From assembly GCF_000765825.2 (NCBI RefSeq), contig NZ_JRPE02000005.1:1-64000 (forward strand): a stretch of DNA of 64,000 nucleotides. Reading direction: 5' to 3'. The notes under the pieces are model-generated. The model was not told where the DNA came from. It searched no databases and was given only the letters and a program-made list of their open reading frames with translations. Of this stretch, positions 35,822-45,330 are shown piece by piece; positions within the stretch are counted from its first letter, which is position 1; each line of letters begins with the position of its first letter. Position numbers and translations under genes: made by a program. This DNA is from Helicobacter magdeburgensis (lineage in GTDB: Bacteria; Campylobacterota; Campylobacteria; Campylobacterales; Helicobacteraceae).

Positions 35822-36055
35822 TTATTCAACCTGCTTGGATTTGGTGCATTGGGTTTGTTGATATAGCCCTGTTGTGCAATAATACTGCTCTCCATTACAA
35901 GTTGCTACATAAGTCTCAGCTACATCAAAAAAGCTTCTTTGTGAGATGACAATATCTTTGGGATTGCAGCCTGTGGCACTTGCAGCGTGTCTTTTGAGAT
36001 TTGCACAGCCTGTTAAAACACCTATCAACATAAGAACAACACATACATTTTTCAT
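35822..36055 (-). CDS. Small lipoprotein
   Basis: A 77-residue protein with a classic lipoprotein signal (MKNVCVVLMLIGVLTGC, lipobox LTGC, lipidated Cys about residue 17). Four more cysteines lie in the mature part (ATGCNPKDIVISQRS, ATCNGEQYYC). SD AGGGGTTT precedes the ATG. No known family is recognised. It lies alone between glnA and the metal ATPase gene. The flanking gaps (about 130 and 120 bp) show no further gene. Confidence 0.7.
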   Translation of the reverse strand: MKNVCVVLMLIGVLTGCANLKRHAASATGCNPKDIVISQRSFFDVAETYVATCNGEQYYCTTGLYQQTQCTKSKQVE

Positions 36056-36178
36056 TTGAAACCCCTAAGTTATTTTGCTTCCATTTTAACACAATGCAAT
36101 CTTATTTTAAAAGCTTTATTTATTTTCCTATATATCAAGTAACTTTTCTATCCAACGCACATTTATGAAGCAGTCTTT

Positions 36179-38374
36179 TTACCGCGTAGGGCGTTTAGCA
36201 TTCAGCAAAGCTAGAAGTGCCACGCCCACATCACCAAAGACAGCTAGCCACATATTCGCCACACCCACAACCCCTAGCACAATCAAAAAAAGCTTACTCA
36301 CAAGGGCAAAGCTGATATTCTGCCAAGTGATTTTGCGTGTGTGTTGAGCGATTTTCAAAGCATTCACCAAGCTCTGTAAGGAATTTTGCTGCAAAATAAT
36401 ATCCGCACTCTCTTTACTTATATCATTCCCACCCTCGCCCGTGTTGATACTCACACCCACATCACTCCGCCTTAGCACGATAGAGTCATTTATCCCATCG
36501 CCAACAAAGGCAGTTTTGCCACTCCAACGTCCCATAAGCTCCACAAGCTTTTGTGCTTTTTCCTGTGGCAAAAGATTCCCATACGCGTGGGTAATGCCAA
36601 GCTCCTTTGCCACTCTATCCACCTGCGTTTGATTATCTCCACTTAAAATCGCAAAATGCTCCACACCACATCGCCTAAGGGCTTGTATAGATTCCACACT
36701 ATCATTTTTAAGCCTATCGCCAACGCTTACACACCCTGCATACACGCCATTATACGCCACATACACCATTGTAAGCTCAATATCCTGCGGAGTAAATTGA
36801 ATACCCTTTTCTTTCATTAGCCTTTCATTCCCAGCTAGAATCTCCCCCTTTTCACATCGCACAACCACACCCCTCCCGCTTAGCTCCTCATAAGATTTTA
36901 TCCGCCACGCATTGTTTTGTGATGGAGCAAGTTTTGCAATACTTTGAGCGATGGGGTGAGTGGATTGACTTTCCGCACACACAGCCAAAGAGATAAGAAA
37001 ATCCTTATCATACTCCCCACTTGGCACAACTTCTAACACTTCAAAATTCCCCAAAGTCAAAGTCCCCGTCTTATCAAAGATAATGTTTTTCACTTGCGAT
37101 AAAGATTCTAAATGGATTGAACCTTTAAAAAGCACACCTAGCTTACTTGCATAACCAATAGAGGCAAAATACCCCAAAGGCACGGCGATGACTAACGCAC
37201 ACGGACAGCTTATCATCAGCACCACCAACGCACGATAGATCCACTCGTGCCATAAGGTAGAATCGCCCCCAAGCACAAGTGGCGGCACAAAAGCAATCAG
37301 CAAGGCTAAAACAAAGATAATAGGCGTGTAGATTCTAGCAAAGCTTGTAATGGCTTTTTGCGTTTTTGCCTTATTGGCACTTGCTTCTTGTGTGAGTTTA
37401 GCAATCTTAGCAATGTGAGAATCTTCAAATACCCTTTCCACACGCACTTCTAAAACCGCGCTTGTATTTATCGCCCCGGCAATGACATTCTGCCCAGATT
37501 CCACGCTGATTGGCACACTCTCGCCATTAATTGAACGCATATCAAGGTAGCTTTTCCCCTGCAACACCACACCATCAGTTGGAATCTTCTCTCCCACTCT
37601 CACCACTATACAATCCCCCACCTTCAATTCACTTGGGTGCAAATCGGTTAAAATCTCGCCATTTTCTGTATTTGCAGCTTTTTTATGTGCGATTGTGGGG
37701 ATAACTTGTAAAAGAGCTTTTATAGAATCTTTAGACTTCTGCACGGCTCTAGATTCTAAAAATTCTCCTAAGCGAAAGAACAACATAACCGCCACCGCCT
37801 CGCTTATCTCGCCCAAGCAAAATGCCGCAATTGTGGCAAAAAGCATAAGAAAATTTTCATCAAAAATGACTTTGTTTTTAAGATTATTGAGCGTATTTAA
37901 AAAAATAGGCTTTCCAGCGATGAGATACAAAAAAGCCAAAATCCCATAGATATAGGGGGCATTCTGCTCCCCAAAAGTTGTCAAGTGCAACGCCCCCATA
38001 CATAAGCCAAAAATCCCTATAAGTGTGAATATAAACACAGATTCTAAAAATACAAAGCCCTTTTGTGATTGTGGCGTTTGCGTGGAATCTACAAATGTAG
38101 AATCTTGGGGCGAAGTAAGCCTAGCTTGTGGCTCAATGGCGTAAATTGTGGATTTAGCAAGGCTTAAATCACTTGTTGAAAGATAGAGTGTGTTGGTGTT
38201 AAAATCAACATTTGCCTTACTCACTTGTGGCAGGGCGTTTAGAGAGTCTTCTATGCGTGAAGCACAGCTTGGACAATCAAGCCCAGAGATTGAAAGCGTA
38301 TAATCTTTATATGGGGTTTGCAAAGTCTCTTGAGATTGTATATCGTGGTGCTTTGGCTTCATTTCACCCTCCAT
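36179..38374 (-). CDS. cadA: Heavy-metal translocating P1B ATPase (CadA-like, Zn/Cd/Co)
   Basis: An ATP-driven metal exporter of 731 residues. An N-terminal HMA domain has GLDCPSCASRIE near residue 33. Transmembrane helices are followed by the actuator loop with INGESVPISVESG, the CPC ion site in MISCPCALVIAVPLGYFASIGYASKLG, phosphorylation site FDKTGTLTLG, nucleotide-site STHPIAQ and hinge VGDGINDSIVLRRSDVGVSI. CPCALVxxxPLGYF is the pattern of Zn/Cd-type pumps rather than of copper pumps (CPCALGLATP), and H. pylori CadA (HP0791) is of this type. Strong SD GGAGGG precedes the ATG. A perfect dyad around GGGGG lies 57 bp upstream, suggesting metal-responsive control. Confidence 0.88.
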   Translation of the reverse strand: MEGEMKPKHHDIQSQETLQTPYKDYTLSISGLDCPSCASRIEDSLNALPQVSKANVDFNTNTLYLSTSDLSLAKSTIYAIEPQARLTSPQDSTFVDSTQTPQSQKGFVFLESVFIFTLIGIFGLCMGALHLTTFGEQNAPYIYGILAFLYLIAGKPIFLNTLNNLKNKVIFDENFLMLFATIAAFCLGEISEAVAVMLFFRLGEFLESRAVQKSKDSIKALLQVIPTIAHKKAANTENGEILTDLHPSELKVGDCIVVRVGEKIPTDGVVLQGKSYLDMRSINGESVPISVESGQNVIAGAINTSAVLEVRVERVFEDSHIAKIAKLTQEASANKAKTQKAITSFARIYTPIIFVLALLIAFVPPLVLGGDSTLWHEWIYRALVVLMISCPCALVIAVPLGYFASIGYASKLGVLFKGSIHLESLSQVKNIIFDKTGTLTLGNFEVLEVVPSGEYDKDFLISLAVCAESQSTHPIAQSIAKLAPSQNNAWRIKSYEELSGRGVVVRCEKGEILAGNERLMKEKGIQFTPQDIELTMVYVAYNGVYAGCVSVGDRLKNDSVESIQALRRCGVEHFAILSGDNQTQVDRVAKELGITHAYGNLLPQEKAQKLVELMGRWSGKTAFVGDGINDSIVLRRSDVGVSINTGEGGNDISKESADIILQQNSLQSLVNALKIAQHTRKITWQNISFALVSKLFLIVLGVVGVANMWLAVFGDVGVALLALLNAKRPTR

Positions 38375-38430
38375 ATATCACAGCATTTTGAGCTGATTTG
38401 AAATAAGGCATTATTCCATATATTTGTAAA

Positions 38431-38455
38431 TATACATATAGGGGGTATATGTATA
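38431..38455. promoter_or_regulatory. Perfect 10-bp dyad around GGGGG, candidate metal-sensor operator
   Basis: TATACATATA-GGGGG-TATATGTATA is a perfect inverted repeat centred 69 bp upstream of the metal ATPase start. AT-rich arms flanking a G-tract are the layout of operators for the CsoR/RcnR/FrmR family. No such regulator gene lies in the window. Confidence 0.55.
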
Positions 38456-38469
38456 AAGATTTAAATCAG

Positions 38470-39708
38470 TCATAGAAGCCACTTCAAATAATATATAAAA
38501 TCCACAAAATCAAATAGCCCAAACTTTATCTCTTTTACTTTTTCTCTCAACGCACTCTCTTGCTCCCTATCCCTTTTCACATTAGCATTTTGCACATAGC
38601 CTACAATGGCATTACCATTAGGATTTGTATCCTGTGAAAACTCCATTAACATAATCTTTGTAAAACCATTAATAGATTTTGGTGCAAGTAGTATCGCCCC
38701 ATAGTCCCTTCTTGCATTTTCCCCCTCACTATTTAGAATCTTTGTATAAAGCACAGGGGATTTTAGGCTTGGATTTTCATAGATTTTTACCGCACCTATC
38801 TGGCTTACTAGCTCTAGCGTTACTTGCTGTGATTTATCTATTGTTTCGTGCAATTCTTTTATGCGATGATTTATCGCTTGATACAAACAGGTTAAAAGCT
38901 CATCGCCATCTTTTGCCTTAACGCATTTCATATTACGCTCTTTTAGCCATTGTAGTTGCTCTTTTTTAAGCCTAGATTTTTGCTCATTGCTCCACGCAAA
39001 ATCCATCGCATATTCAAACATCGCATTTAAGCTCACATCATCACGCAGAGTATAAAAGCTATTGCAAATGCCTTTTTCAATCTTACTCAAACCCTGCTTC
39101 TCACAATCAAAGCTCCCTCTAAATCGCGGATAGATTCCACTGAGAGTGCCTGCCCTACTCTCATCACTTGGTGTCTCACAAGTGCTAGAATCTAACCCTT
39201 TGCTAGAGTGAAAATAAATCCCTTTAGAATCTTTGCTAAGAGTAAATCTCATATTTTTCTCACACTTGATCCGCTCTGCTCCTTCTGTATGGCCACACAC
39301 AAGATCAAAATACTCTCTCTTAGGCTCTGCCTTATTGCCATTTATGAGAATCTCCACTTCACCCGGGAACGCCCCACTATCACAAATGAGATCTTCGGTA
39401 GGATTAGCGGGGTCAAGAATTTGACGCATTGCTAAACCAAGCGTGCATATCGCACTTTTATCTTCATAATTATATTCATTTATTTGGTAGCAGTCATAGA
39501 TTTGTAACGCACTTTGCTTATAGCACCAGCCGATTTTATTAAGTGGATCGCACAGGCTCACCTCTCCCCATACGCCCTCCCACTCACTGCGTTTAGAAAA
39601 ACTATCAGCATCTCTGCTAATAAAATTGCGTGGCTCCACTATATCAGCTGTGCTAACTCCACTACATAACACAACTATCACCAAACATTTTACTAGTATC
39701 TTATACAT
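38470..39708 (-). CDS. Exported LprI-like (DUF1311) protein
   Basis: A 412-residue secreted protein. The signal peptide is at residues 1-21 ([21 protein letters not shown]). A Cys-rich N-terminal region follows, then an LprI/DUF1311 domain (about 200-290). Its typical pattern is [44 protein letters not shown] and [16 protein letters not shown], with two disulphide-type cysteine pairs. A possible SH3-like C-terminal part (about 295-375) follows. LprI of Mycobacterium inhibits lysozyme, but the domain is widespread and the role here is unproven. SD GGGAGGTTGT precedes the ATG. Confidence 0.75.
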   Translation of the reverse strand: MYKILVKCLVIVVLCSGVSTADIVEPRNFISRDADSFSKRSEWEGVWGEVSLCDPLNKIGWCYKQSALQIYDCYQINEYNYEDKSAICTLGLAMRQILDPANPTEDLICDSGAFPGEVEILINGNKAEPKREYFDLVCGHTEGAERIKCEKNMRFTLSKDSKGIYFHSSKGLDSSTCETPSDESRAGTLSGIYPRFRGSFDCEKQGLSKIEKGICNSFYTLRDDVSLNAMFEYAMDFAWSNEQKSRLKKEQLQWLKERNMKCVKAKDGDELLTCLYQAINHRIKELHETIDKSQQVTLELVSQIGAVKIYENPSLKSPVLYTKILNSEGENARRDYGAILLAPKSINGFTKIMLMEFSQDTNPNGNAIVGYVQNANVKRDREQESALREKVKEIKFGLFDFVDFIYYLKWLL

Positions 39709-39811
39709 TACAACCTCCCTTTAGAATCTGTTTGCAGCTTTGCATTGTAGCTAAATTTATAGAATCAACACAAAATTTTCTTACATACACTTCACAATCA
39801 CGCTTTAATGC

Positions 39812-39817
39812 TACAAT
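39812..39817 (+). promoter_or_regulatory. -10 box (TACAAT) of ilvD
   Basis: ATGCTACAATACC lies 29 bases before ATG 39846. The frame is open farther upstream, but starts before this box are unlikely. Confidence 0.5.
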
Positions 39818-39845
39818 ACCGAGGAGATTATTACAAGGAGATTCT

Positions 39846-41540
39846 ATGCGAAGTGATATTGTAAAAAAGGGACATAATCGCGCCCCACACAGAAGTTTGC
39901 TAAGGGCAACAGGGCTAAAAGATGAAGATTTTAGCAAACCCTTTATCGGCGTGGCAAATAGCTATATTGACATTATTCCGGGGCATTTTTTCCTAAACAA
40001 ATACGCTAAGATTGTCAAAGATGAGATACGCAAGGCAGGGGGCGTGCCTTTTGAGTTTAACACCATTGGCGTAGATGATGGTATTGCTATGGGGCATAGC
40101 GGTATGCTCTACTCTCTGCCAAGTCGAGAGCTGATTGCTGATTGCATAGAATCTGTGATGAACGCCCACGCGTTAGATGCGATGATTTGCCTACCAAACT
40201 GCGATAAAATCGTGCCCGGAATGCTTATGGGGGCGTTGCGTGTGAATGTGCCTACAATCTTTGTGAGTGGCGGTCCTATGAAAGCAGGGCGTTTGAGTGA
40301 TGGCACAATTTTGGATCTAAACTCCGCGTTTGAAGCGGTAGGTGCGTATGAAAGCGGTAAGATTGATGAAAAAAGACTGCACGAGATAGAGTGCCAAGCC
40401 TGTCCTAGTGGGGGGAGTTGTAGCGGAATGTTTACGGCAAACTCTATGAATACACTTTGTGAAGCTATGGGCGTGGCGTTGCCTGGCAATGGCACAATCC
40501 CGGCTTTAACGCCAGAGCGAGAAGAGTTGCTACGAAAGGGGGCTAGACGCATTGTAGAGATTGCCCTAGATTCTAGCCTAAGTGAAAAGTTTAGATTCCG
40601 CAATATTTTGAATGCAAAAGCCGTGCATAACGCCTTTGTCGTGGATATGGCAATGGGGGGCAGCACGAATACGATTTTACATATGTTAGCCATTGCTAAG
40701 GAAGCGGAAGTGGATTTTAACCTAGAATCTATCAATAATATTGCCGCAAATGTCGCACATATCGCTAAAATCGCCCCAGCTCTTAGCACAATCCATATGG
40801 AAGATATAAACAAAGCCGGTGGGGTTTCAGCGGTGATAAATGAAGTTTCTAAAAGAGAAAAATCGATTTTACACCTAGACGCTCTTACAATTACAGGCGA
40901 AACGCTAGGGCAACGCATAGCAAACGCAAACATTACAGACCCTGAAATTATCCGCCACAATGACAATGCCTACTCACAAGTTGGCGGATTAAAAATCCTT
41001 TTTGGTAATCTCTGCGAACAAGGTGCGGTGCTAAAAGTCGCAGCAGTAGCAGAATCTATGAAAGAATTTAGCGGCAAGGCAATTTGCTTTAACTCACAAG
41101 ATGAAGCGATTAAGGGCATTGCAGGGGGCAAGATAAAGGCTGGAAGCGTGGTCGTTATCCGCTATGAAGGGCCAAAGGGGGGACCGGGAATGCAAGAGAT
41201 GTTAAGCCCTACAAGTCTTATTATGGGAATGGGCTTAGGCGAGAGTGTGGCACTCATAACCGATGGGCGATTTAGCGGGGCGACAAGGGGGGCTTGTATT
41301 GGGCATATAAGCCCAGAAGCTGCTGAAGGGGGGCTTATCGCACTCATTGAAGATGGTGATGAAATAGAGATTTCTGTCTCGCGTGGGAGCTTGGAATTGA
41401 GAGTAGATTCTAAGATTCTAGAATCTAGAAAGGCAAAATGGAAGCCAATCAAAAAAGAGATAACAAGCAAATGGCTTAAACGCTACTCACTACTTGTAAG
41501 CAACGCCGCAAATGGCGCGGTTTTAAAAACGGAGCTGTAA
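39846..41540 (+). CDS. ilvD: Dihydroxy-acid dehydratase
   Basis: Dehydrates 2,3-dihydroxy-3-methyl(iso)valerate in valine, isoleucine and pantothenate synthesis. The 564-residue protein has cluster cysteines in CLPNCDKI and [16 protein letters not shown]. The N-terminal [11 protein letters not shown] lacks the first Cys of plant [2Fe-2S] enzymes, so an oxygen-sensitive [4Fe-4S] cluster is expected. GGSTNTILH and [11 protein letters not shown] are also present. SD is AAGGAGATTCT before ATG 39846, containing the AGATTCT word. No other ilv gene is nearby; H. pylori lacks this gene. Confidence 0.95.
   Translation: MRSDIVKKGHNRAPHRSLLRATGLKDEDFSKPFIGVANSYIDIIPGHFFLNKYAKIVKDEIRKAGGVPFEFNTIGVDDGIAMGHSGMLYSLPSRELIADCIESVMNAHALDAMICLPNCDKIVPGMLMGALRVNVPTIFVSGGPMKAGRLSDGTILDLNSAFEAVGAYESGKIDEKRLHEIECQACPSGGSCSGMFTANSMNTLCEAMGVALPGNGTIPALTPEREELLRKGARRIVEIALDSSLSEKFRFRNILNAKAVHNAFVVDMAMGGSTNTILHMLAIAKEAEVDFNLESINNIAANVAHIAKIAPALSTIHMEDINKAGGVSAVINEVSKREKSILHLDALTITGETLGQRIANANITDPEIIRHNDNAYSQVGGLKILFGNLCEQGAVLKVAAVAESMKEFSGKAICFNSQDEAIKGIAGGKIKAGSVVVIRYEGPKGGPGMQEMLSPTSLIMGMGLGESVALITDGRFSGATRGACIGHISPEAAEGGLIALIEDGDEIEISVSRGSLELRVDSKILESRKAKWKPIKKEITSKWLKRYSLLVSNAANGAVLKTEL
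41413..41426. repeat. Palindromic double copy of the AGATTCT word
   Basis: AGATTCTAGAATCT near the 3' end of ilvD, identical to the copies at 10524 and 22481. Confidence 0.7.
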
Positions 41541-41595
41541 AAGGGTAAAATACGAGAAATGGATAGCAAAAGCTTAAAGTAACAAAGGAATAAAA

Positions 41596-42312
41596 ATGCT
41601 AAATAAAATTGAAATAAAAACATTGCAAGAGATAGAAAACAAATACTATATGCAGCCTATGCTTGAATCTATAATAAAAGATTTGAAAAATAATAAGCTT
41701 AATTTACAGGAAGTTTTTAACAATCTCTATGGATATTTGCTAAATTCTAAAGATGCAGTTGAAAAATTGCTGAAAGAACGAGTTGATAGAAATGAGATTA
41801 AAGATATAAGTCAAGCAAGAAAGAGCATAGCAGGAAGTGCTTTTTCAAACCTTATTATTTGGGTATTTTTAAAAAATAAAGAAAGCAAAAATATTGATAA
41901 AGATATTTTTATCACCAATAAAATATCACAAATCCCACATTTTCAAGAACTATTTTATATAAAGGTTGGCGAAGAAACACAAAAACCAGATGTAGATTTA
42001 GTAATTTATAGGCTAGATTCTAAACAAAATTTAGTCAGTTGTCTTATCTTATCTCTTAAAACTTCTCTAAGAGAAAGAGCTGGTCAAACATACAAATGGA
42101 AACTTCTAATGGAAATTGCCAATACAGAATCTAGCATTAAGGAAAAATACAACATCGTCTATAACCCACCTATTCAACCTTTAGTATGTTTTGCCACTGT
42201 TAATTTTTATAATGAAATCAATAATCCACAACATAGAGGTATGTTTAAATTTTTTGATTGTGCTTTTATAGGGAAAAATATACAAACAGGGGCCTTTAAG
42301 TTATCTGCTTGA
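41596..42312 (+). CDS. Putative type II restriction endonuclease (PD-(D/E)xK, BsaWI-like)
   Basis: A 238-residue protein from a visibly AT-richer patch than its neighbours. A helical N-terminal part is followed by AGSAFSNLIIWVF and the candidate nuclease core KPDVDLVIYRLD, then CLILSLKTSLRERAGQTYKW, an S-x-K arrangement as in the CCGG-cutting enzymes. I associate it from memory with the BsaWI-type family (site W/CCGGW), but specificity cannot be read from the sequence. The next gene is a DNA methyltransferase, as expected for a type II pair. SD AAAGGAATAAAA precedes ATG 41596. The frame is intact. Confidence 0.62.
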   Translation: MLNKIEIKTLQEIENKYYMQPMLESIIKDLKNNKLNLQEVFNNLYGYLLNSKDAVEKLLKERVDRNEIKDISQARKSIAGSAFSNLIIWVFLKNKESKNIDKDIFITNKISQIPHFQELFYIKVGEETQKPDVDLVIYRLDSKQNLVSCLILSLKTSLRERAGQTYKWKLLMEIANTESSIKEKYNIVYNPPIQPLVCFATVNFYNEINNPQHRGMFKFFDCAFIGKNIQTGAFKLSA

Positions 42313-42330
42313 TTATATAAGGGAACAATT

Positions 42331-43548
42331 ATGACCCTAGCAATACAAGAATCCATTAAAGCTATATACAATCCAAAATATGATTTTTTAGGGCAAAGCT
42401 ATGCGTCAATGTATCCTAATTTACACAAATATCCAGCGACTATGCTCCCACAAAATTGGCTATGAATTATTAAAAGAGTTTAAGGCAAAGAAAACAGCTC
42501 TTTTAGACCCATATTGTGGAAGTGGCAGTAGTTTTATAAGTGGCTTAGAGTATGGTATAAAGCGATTTGTGGGCTTTGATTTAAATCCTTTAGCAATCCT
42601 TATATCAAAAGCTAAACTTAACTATACAGAAAGAGAGAGTCTCTTAAGAGAAAAGGCTAAGTTGCTTGAAAATATGGTAAAAATTATGGAAGTTAAGAAA
42701 GCTGATCTTACAAATATTGATTTTTGGATAGAGAAACAAGCACAGGTGGATTTAGCCCTTATTTTTTATCATTTAAACAACATTAAAGAACAAAACATAA
42801 AAAACTTATTTTTACTTGCATTTAGTGAAACCTTAAGAGAAGTAAGCTATACAAGAAATAATGAATTTAAACTTTTTAGAATGAAAGATTATAAAAATTA
42901 CAAGCCAAATACGCATAAAATCTTTAAAGAAAAGTTAGATTCTCTTATTGATGATTATTTATCTTTTTATCAACATAAAATAAAAAATATTACGCATAAT
43001 ATTACAAACTCAAGTTTTACAAATACCACTGAAAAGTTTGACACTATTCTTACCAGTCCGCCCTATGGTGATAGACAACAGTAGCTTATGGACAATTTAG
43101 CACTTTTATCAATGAATATATGGGCTTTCAAAATGCAAGGAAACTTGACTCACAGCTTTTAGGCGGTAAAAAATCAAAAGAACTTTATAATAAGGGAGTA
43201 ATGCAGGAGTATATACAAGAAATTGCTAAAATTGATCGCAAAAGAGCTTTAGAAGTTTCAAGTTTTTATGTGGATGTGGAACAAAGTATTGTGAATTTAA
43301 TAAACGCCTTAAATATCGGTGCTAAAGTCTTTTTTGTAGTGGGTAATCGTCAGGTTAAAAAGATGCAACTCCCAACCGATCGGTTCATTGCTGAAGTTTT
43401 TTGTAAGAACGGCTTTAAGCATTTAATTACTATAAAACGCAAGATTTCAAATAAAGCTATGCCACTTAAAAACTCCCCCACAAATAAAGCTGGAATCCTA
43501 TCTAATACGATGAATGAAGAATGGATAGTGGTGTGTGAGAAAACTTAG
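42331..43548 (+). pseudogene. DNA methyltransferase (SPPY type), broken by two frameshifts
   Basis: A gene of about 405 codons in three frames. Segment 1 (42331-42465) begins MTLAIQESIKAIYN and contains YPNLHKYPATMLPQ, then meets TGA. One extra A in the run at 42452-42455 explains it, since without it the protein continues PQIGYELLKEF. Segment 2 holds motif I LLDPYCGSGSSF and, at about 43051-43068, the catalytic TSPPYGD (N4-cytosine or N6-adenine type), ending at TAG 43082. One missing A near 43076 explains that break. Segment 3 continues VAYGQFSTFINEYMGFQNARK through VVGNRQVKKMQLPTDRFIAE to TAA 43548. It should protect DNA against the adjacent endonuclease. Confidence 0.78.
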
Positions 43549-43565
43549 CAGTTCTACAATACTGA

Positions 43566-43709
43566 CTGCAAAAAATATGCGATAAACTAAATGACATAGA
43601 TTGGCGGGAGCTTGGATTTGTGTGTGATGGGCGATTTCTTTTCTCGCAAAGAAGTTTAGAAAATGTGATGCTAGATTCCCACACTATACAATCTAAGTTT
43701 ATAAGTTAA
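43566..43709 (+). pseudogene. C-terminal gene remnant of unknown origin
   Basis: An open 47-codon stretch without a start codon (LQKICDKLNDIDWRELGF to LENVMLDSHTIQSKFIS) follows directly after a stop and ends at TAA 43707. Its amino-acid pattern looks protein-like and its base use resembles the core genome more than the methyltransferase does. It may be the 3' end of a gene displaced when the restriction-modification pair inserted. I do not recognise the family. Confidence 0.4.
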
Positions 43710-43733
43710 TTCTCCATGACAAAAGATTTATGC

Positions 43734-43739
43734 TAGAAT
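43734..43739 (+). promoter_or_regulatory. Extended -10 box (TGCTAGAAT)
   Basis: TATGCTAGAATCC lies 25 bases before the ATG at 43765, the same form as upstream of thrC and purE. Confidence 0.5.
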
Positions 43740-43764
43740 CCACTACACCCAAACAAAAGGCTCT

Positions 43765-44196
43765 ATGATGAAAAAATTTGCACTGCTTTATGGCATTATT
43801 GGCACATTGCTTTGGCTCTTTGTATTGGTGTATCTGCTGATAGGCTTTAAAGACTTAGCAAAAGATTCACACAAAGCCACCATAGAGACGCACTCAAGCC
43901 TAGCCCCTTTTCACAAAGCTGTAAAACAATGTATAGATAAGCACAATACCTATCCTAAAGAACTCCTGCAACTTGGCAAAGAAGAAAGCTTGGAAGTTAG
44001 CTTTATACTCAAGGCTAATACTTGCGAGATTCAATCTCTCGCATTTGATAAGCCCAAAAGCGAGTTTGCCCCACACATCACAAGAGTGCTTCACAAAGCT
44101 AAAGCCTGTATAAAAGCACAATGCCAAACACACAACTTGCAAGAAGACACACAATACACTATTCCATTTTTCTATCGCGTAATACTCGATGAGTAA
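43765..44196 (+). CDS. Hypothetical single-pass membrane protein
   Basis: A 143-residue protein with an N-terminal membrane segment (about residues 6-28, LLYGIIGTLLWLFVLVYLLIG) and a periplasmic domain with four cysteines (KQCIDKHN, ANTCEIQS, KACIKAQCQTH). The pattern resembles pilin-like or signal-anchored proteins but lacks the pilin G|FTLIE motif. A second ATG follows directly at 43768. It has its own promoter and is convergent with cysK. Function unknown. Confidence 0.6.
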   Translation: MMKKFALLYGIIGTLLWLFVLVYLLIGFKDLAKDSHKATIETHSSLAPFHKAVKQCIDKHNTYPKELLQLGKEESLEVSFILKANTCEIQSLAFDKPKSEFAPHITRVLHKAKACIKAQCQTHNLQEDTQYTIPFFYRVILDE

Positions 44197-44224
44197 AGCC
44201 TAGCTCATCTCTACTACACAAACC

Positions 44225-45130
44225 CTAAAGCGTATTAAATAAATCCGTTGAGAGATACCGCTCGGCTGTGTCATTGAGCATTGTTAGCACTTTTTTGTTT
44301 GGATTTTCTAAGGCAATTTTTCTAGCCATAGCCACATTTGCCCCACTTGAGATTCCAACCATAATGCCAACTCTGCCTAGCTCTTGAGCCGTTTGTATCG
44401 CCACTTCATTTTCCACACATACAATAGAATCTATAACATCACGATTAAGAATGCTAGGGATAAAATTCGCCCCAATGCCCTGAATCTTATGCGGACCGGC
44501 TTGTCCTTGACTTAATAGCGGTGAAGCCGAAGGCTCAACGCCAATAATTTGAATATGTGGAATCTTCTCTTTTAGCACCTCTCCTACACCACTTATAGTC
44601 CCACCTGTGCCAAAGCCTGCAACAAAATAGTCCAACTCCCCTTCAAAACTCTCATAAATCTCCAAAGCCGTGGTGCGTTTGTGCATTTGCTTATTAGCAA
44701 GATTATCAAACTGACTTGGCATAAAGGCATTAGGTGTAGAATCTAAAATCTCTTGAGCCTTATCTAATGCCCCTTTCATACCTTCACTTGCTGGAGTTAG
44801 CACGAGATTTGCCCCAAAAAAGCTTATCATTTTTCGCCGCTCCACACTCATAGATTCAGGCATAGTGATAGTAATTTTAAGCCCAAGACTTGCACAAATC
44901 ATCGCTAGAGAAATCCCCATATTCCCACTTGTGCATTCTACAATCATCGTCCCCTTATTGACTTTACCCTGCTTCATTGCCTCATCTATCATCGCATACG
45001 CTGGGCGATCCTTGATTGAATGGCTAGGGTTTAAAAACTCGCATTTGCCATAAAGATTTGGGGCAAACCCCTTGAGATTCAAAATAGGCGTATTGCCGAT
45101 AATGTCAGTGATTGAGTGAGCAATTTTCAT
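44225..45130 (-). CDS. cysK: Cysteine synthase (O-acetylserine sulfhydrylase family)
   Basis: A PLP enzyme of 301 residues making cysteine from O-acetylserine and sulphide, or in some Helicobacter acting in reverse transsulphuration. It has HSIKDRPAYAMI with the PLP lysine, FGTGGTISGVG (phosphate cup), GVEPSASPLLS and IGANFIPSILN. The substrate loop reads ECTSGNMGIS, with Met in place of the usual Thr of TSGNTGI, a change that may affect specificity. ATG 45130 follows SD AAAGGATTC; a start at 45175 would encode an unlikely hydrophobic leader. Confidence 0.9.
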   Translation of the reverse strand: MKIAHSITDIIGNTPILNLKGFAPNLYGKCEFLNPSHSIKDRPAYAMIDEAMKQGKVNKGTMIVECTSGNMGISLAMICASLGLKITITMPESMSVERRKMISFFGANLVLTPASEGMKGALDKAQEILDSTPNAFMPSQFDNLANKQMHKRTTALEIYESFEGELDYFVAGFGTGGTISGVGEVLKEKIPHIQIIGVEPSASPLLSQGQAGPHKIQGIGANFIPSILNRDVIDSIVCVENEVAIQTAQELGRVGIMVGISSGANVAMARKIALENPNKKVLTMLNDTAERYLSTDLFNTL

Positions 45131-45165
45131 TATAGAATCCTTTATGTAAATATCAAAAAAAAGAA

Positions 45166-45194
45166 AAAGTAGCACAACAAAATGAAAAAGTCAA
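45166..45194 (-). promoter_or_regulatory. cysK promoter with -35 and -10
   Basis: On the minus strand TTGACT (45194-45189) is 17 bp from TACTTT (45171-45166), an unusually complete σ70-type promoter for this genome. The leader is about 30 nt. Confidence 0.5.
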
Positions 45195-45330
45195 GTTTTC
45201 TTTATACAAATCCACTTACCATTTACCTTATTTGCCATTTACCACAGCCCACATTTATTTTAAAATGAGTTTATGAAGGAATGGAATAAAAAAGGCTTGT
45301 AAGATTCCATTTTACTTTAAGGAATAAGAC

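Noticed and set aside
35758-35949. Plus-strand 63-codon frame after glnA
   Set aside because: It is opposite the small lipoprotein gene, which has a clear lipobox and SD.
40109-40966. Long minus-strand frame of 285 codons inside ilvD
   Set aside because: A mirror frame of a strongly conserved gene; no SD, no recognisable domain.
42331-43548. Phase-variable methyltransferase
   Set aside because: The disrupted runs are only four A and about three A long, too short for typical slipped-strand switching; ordinary decay or sequencing error is more likely.
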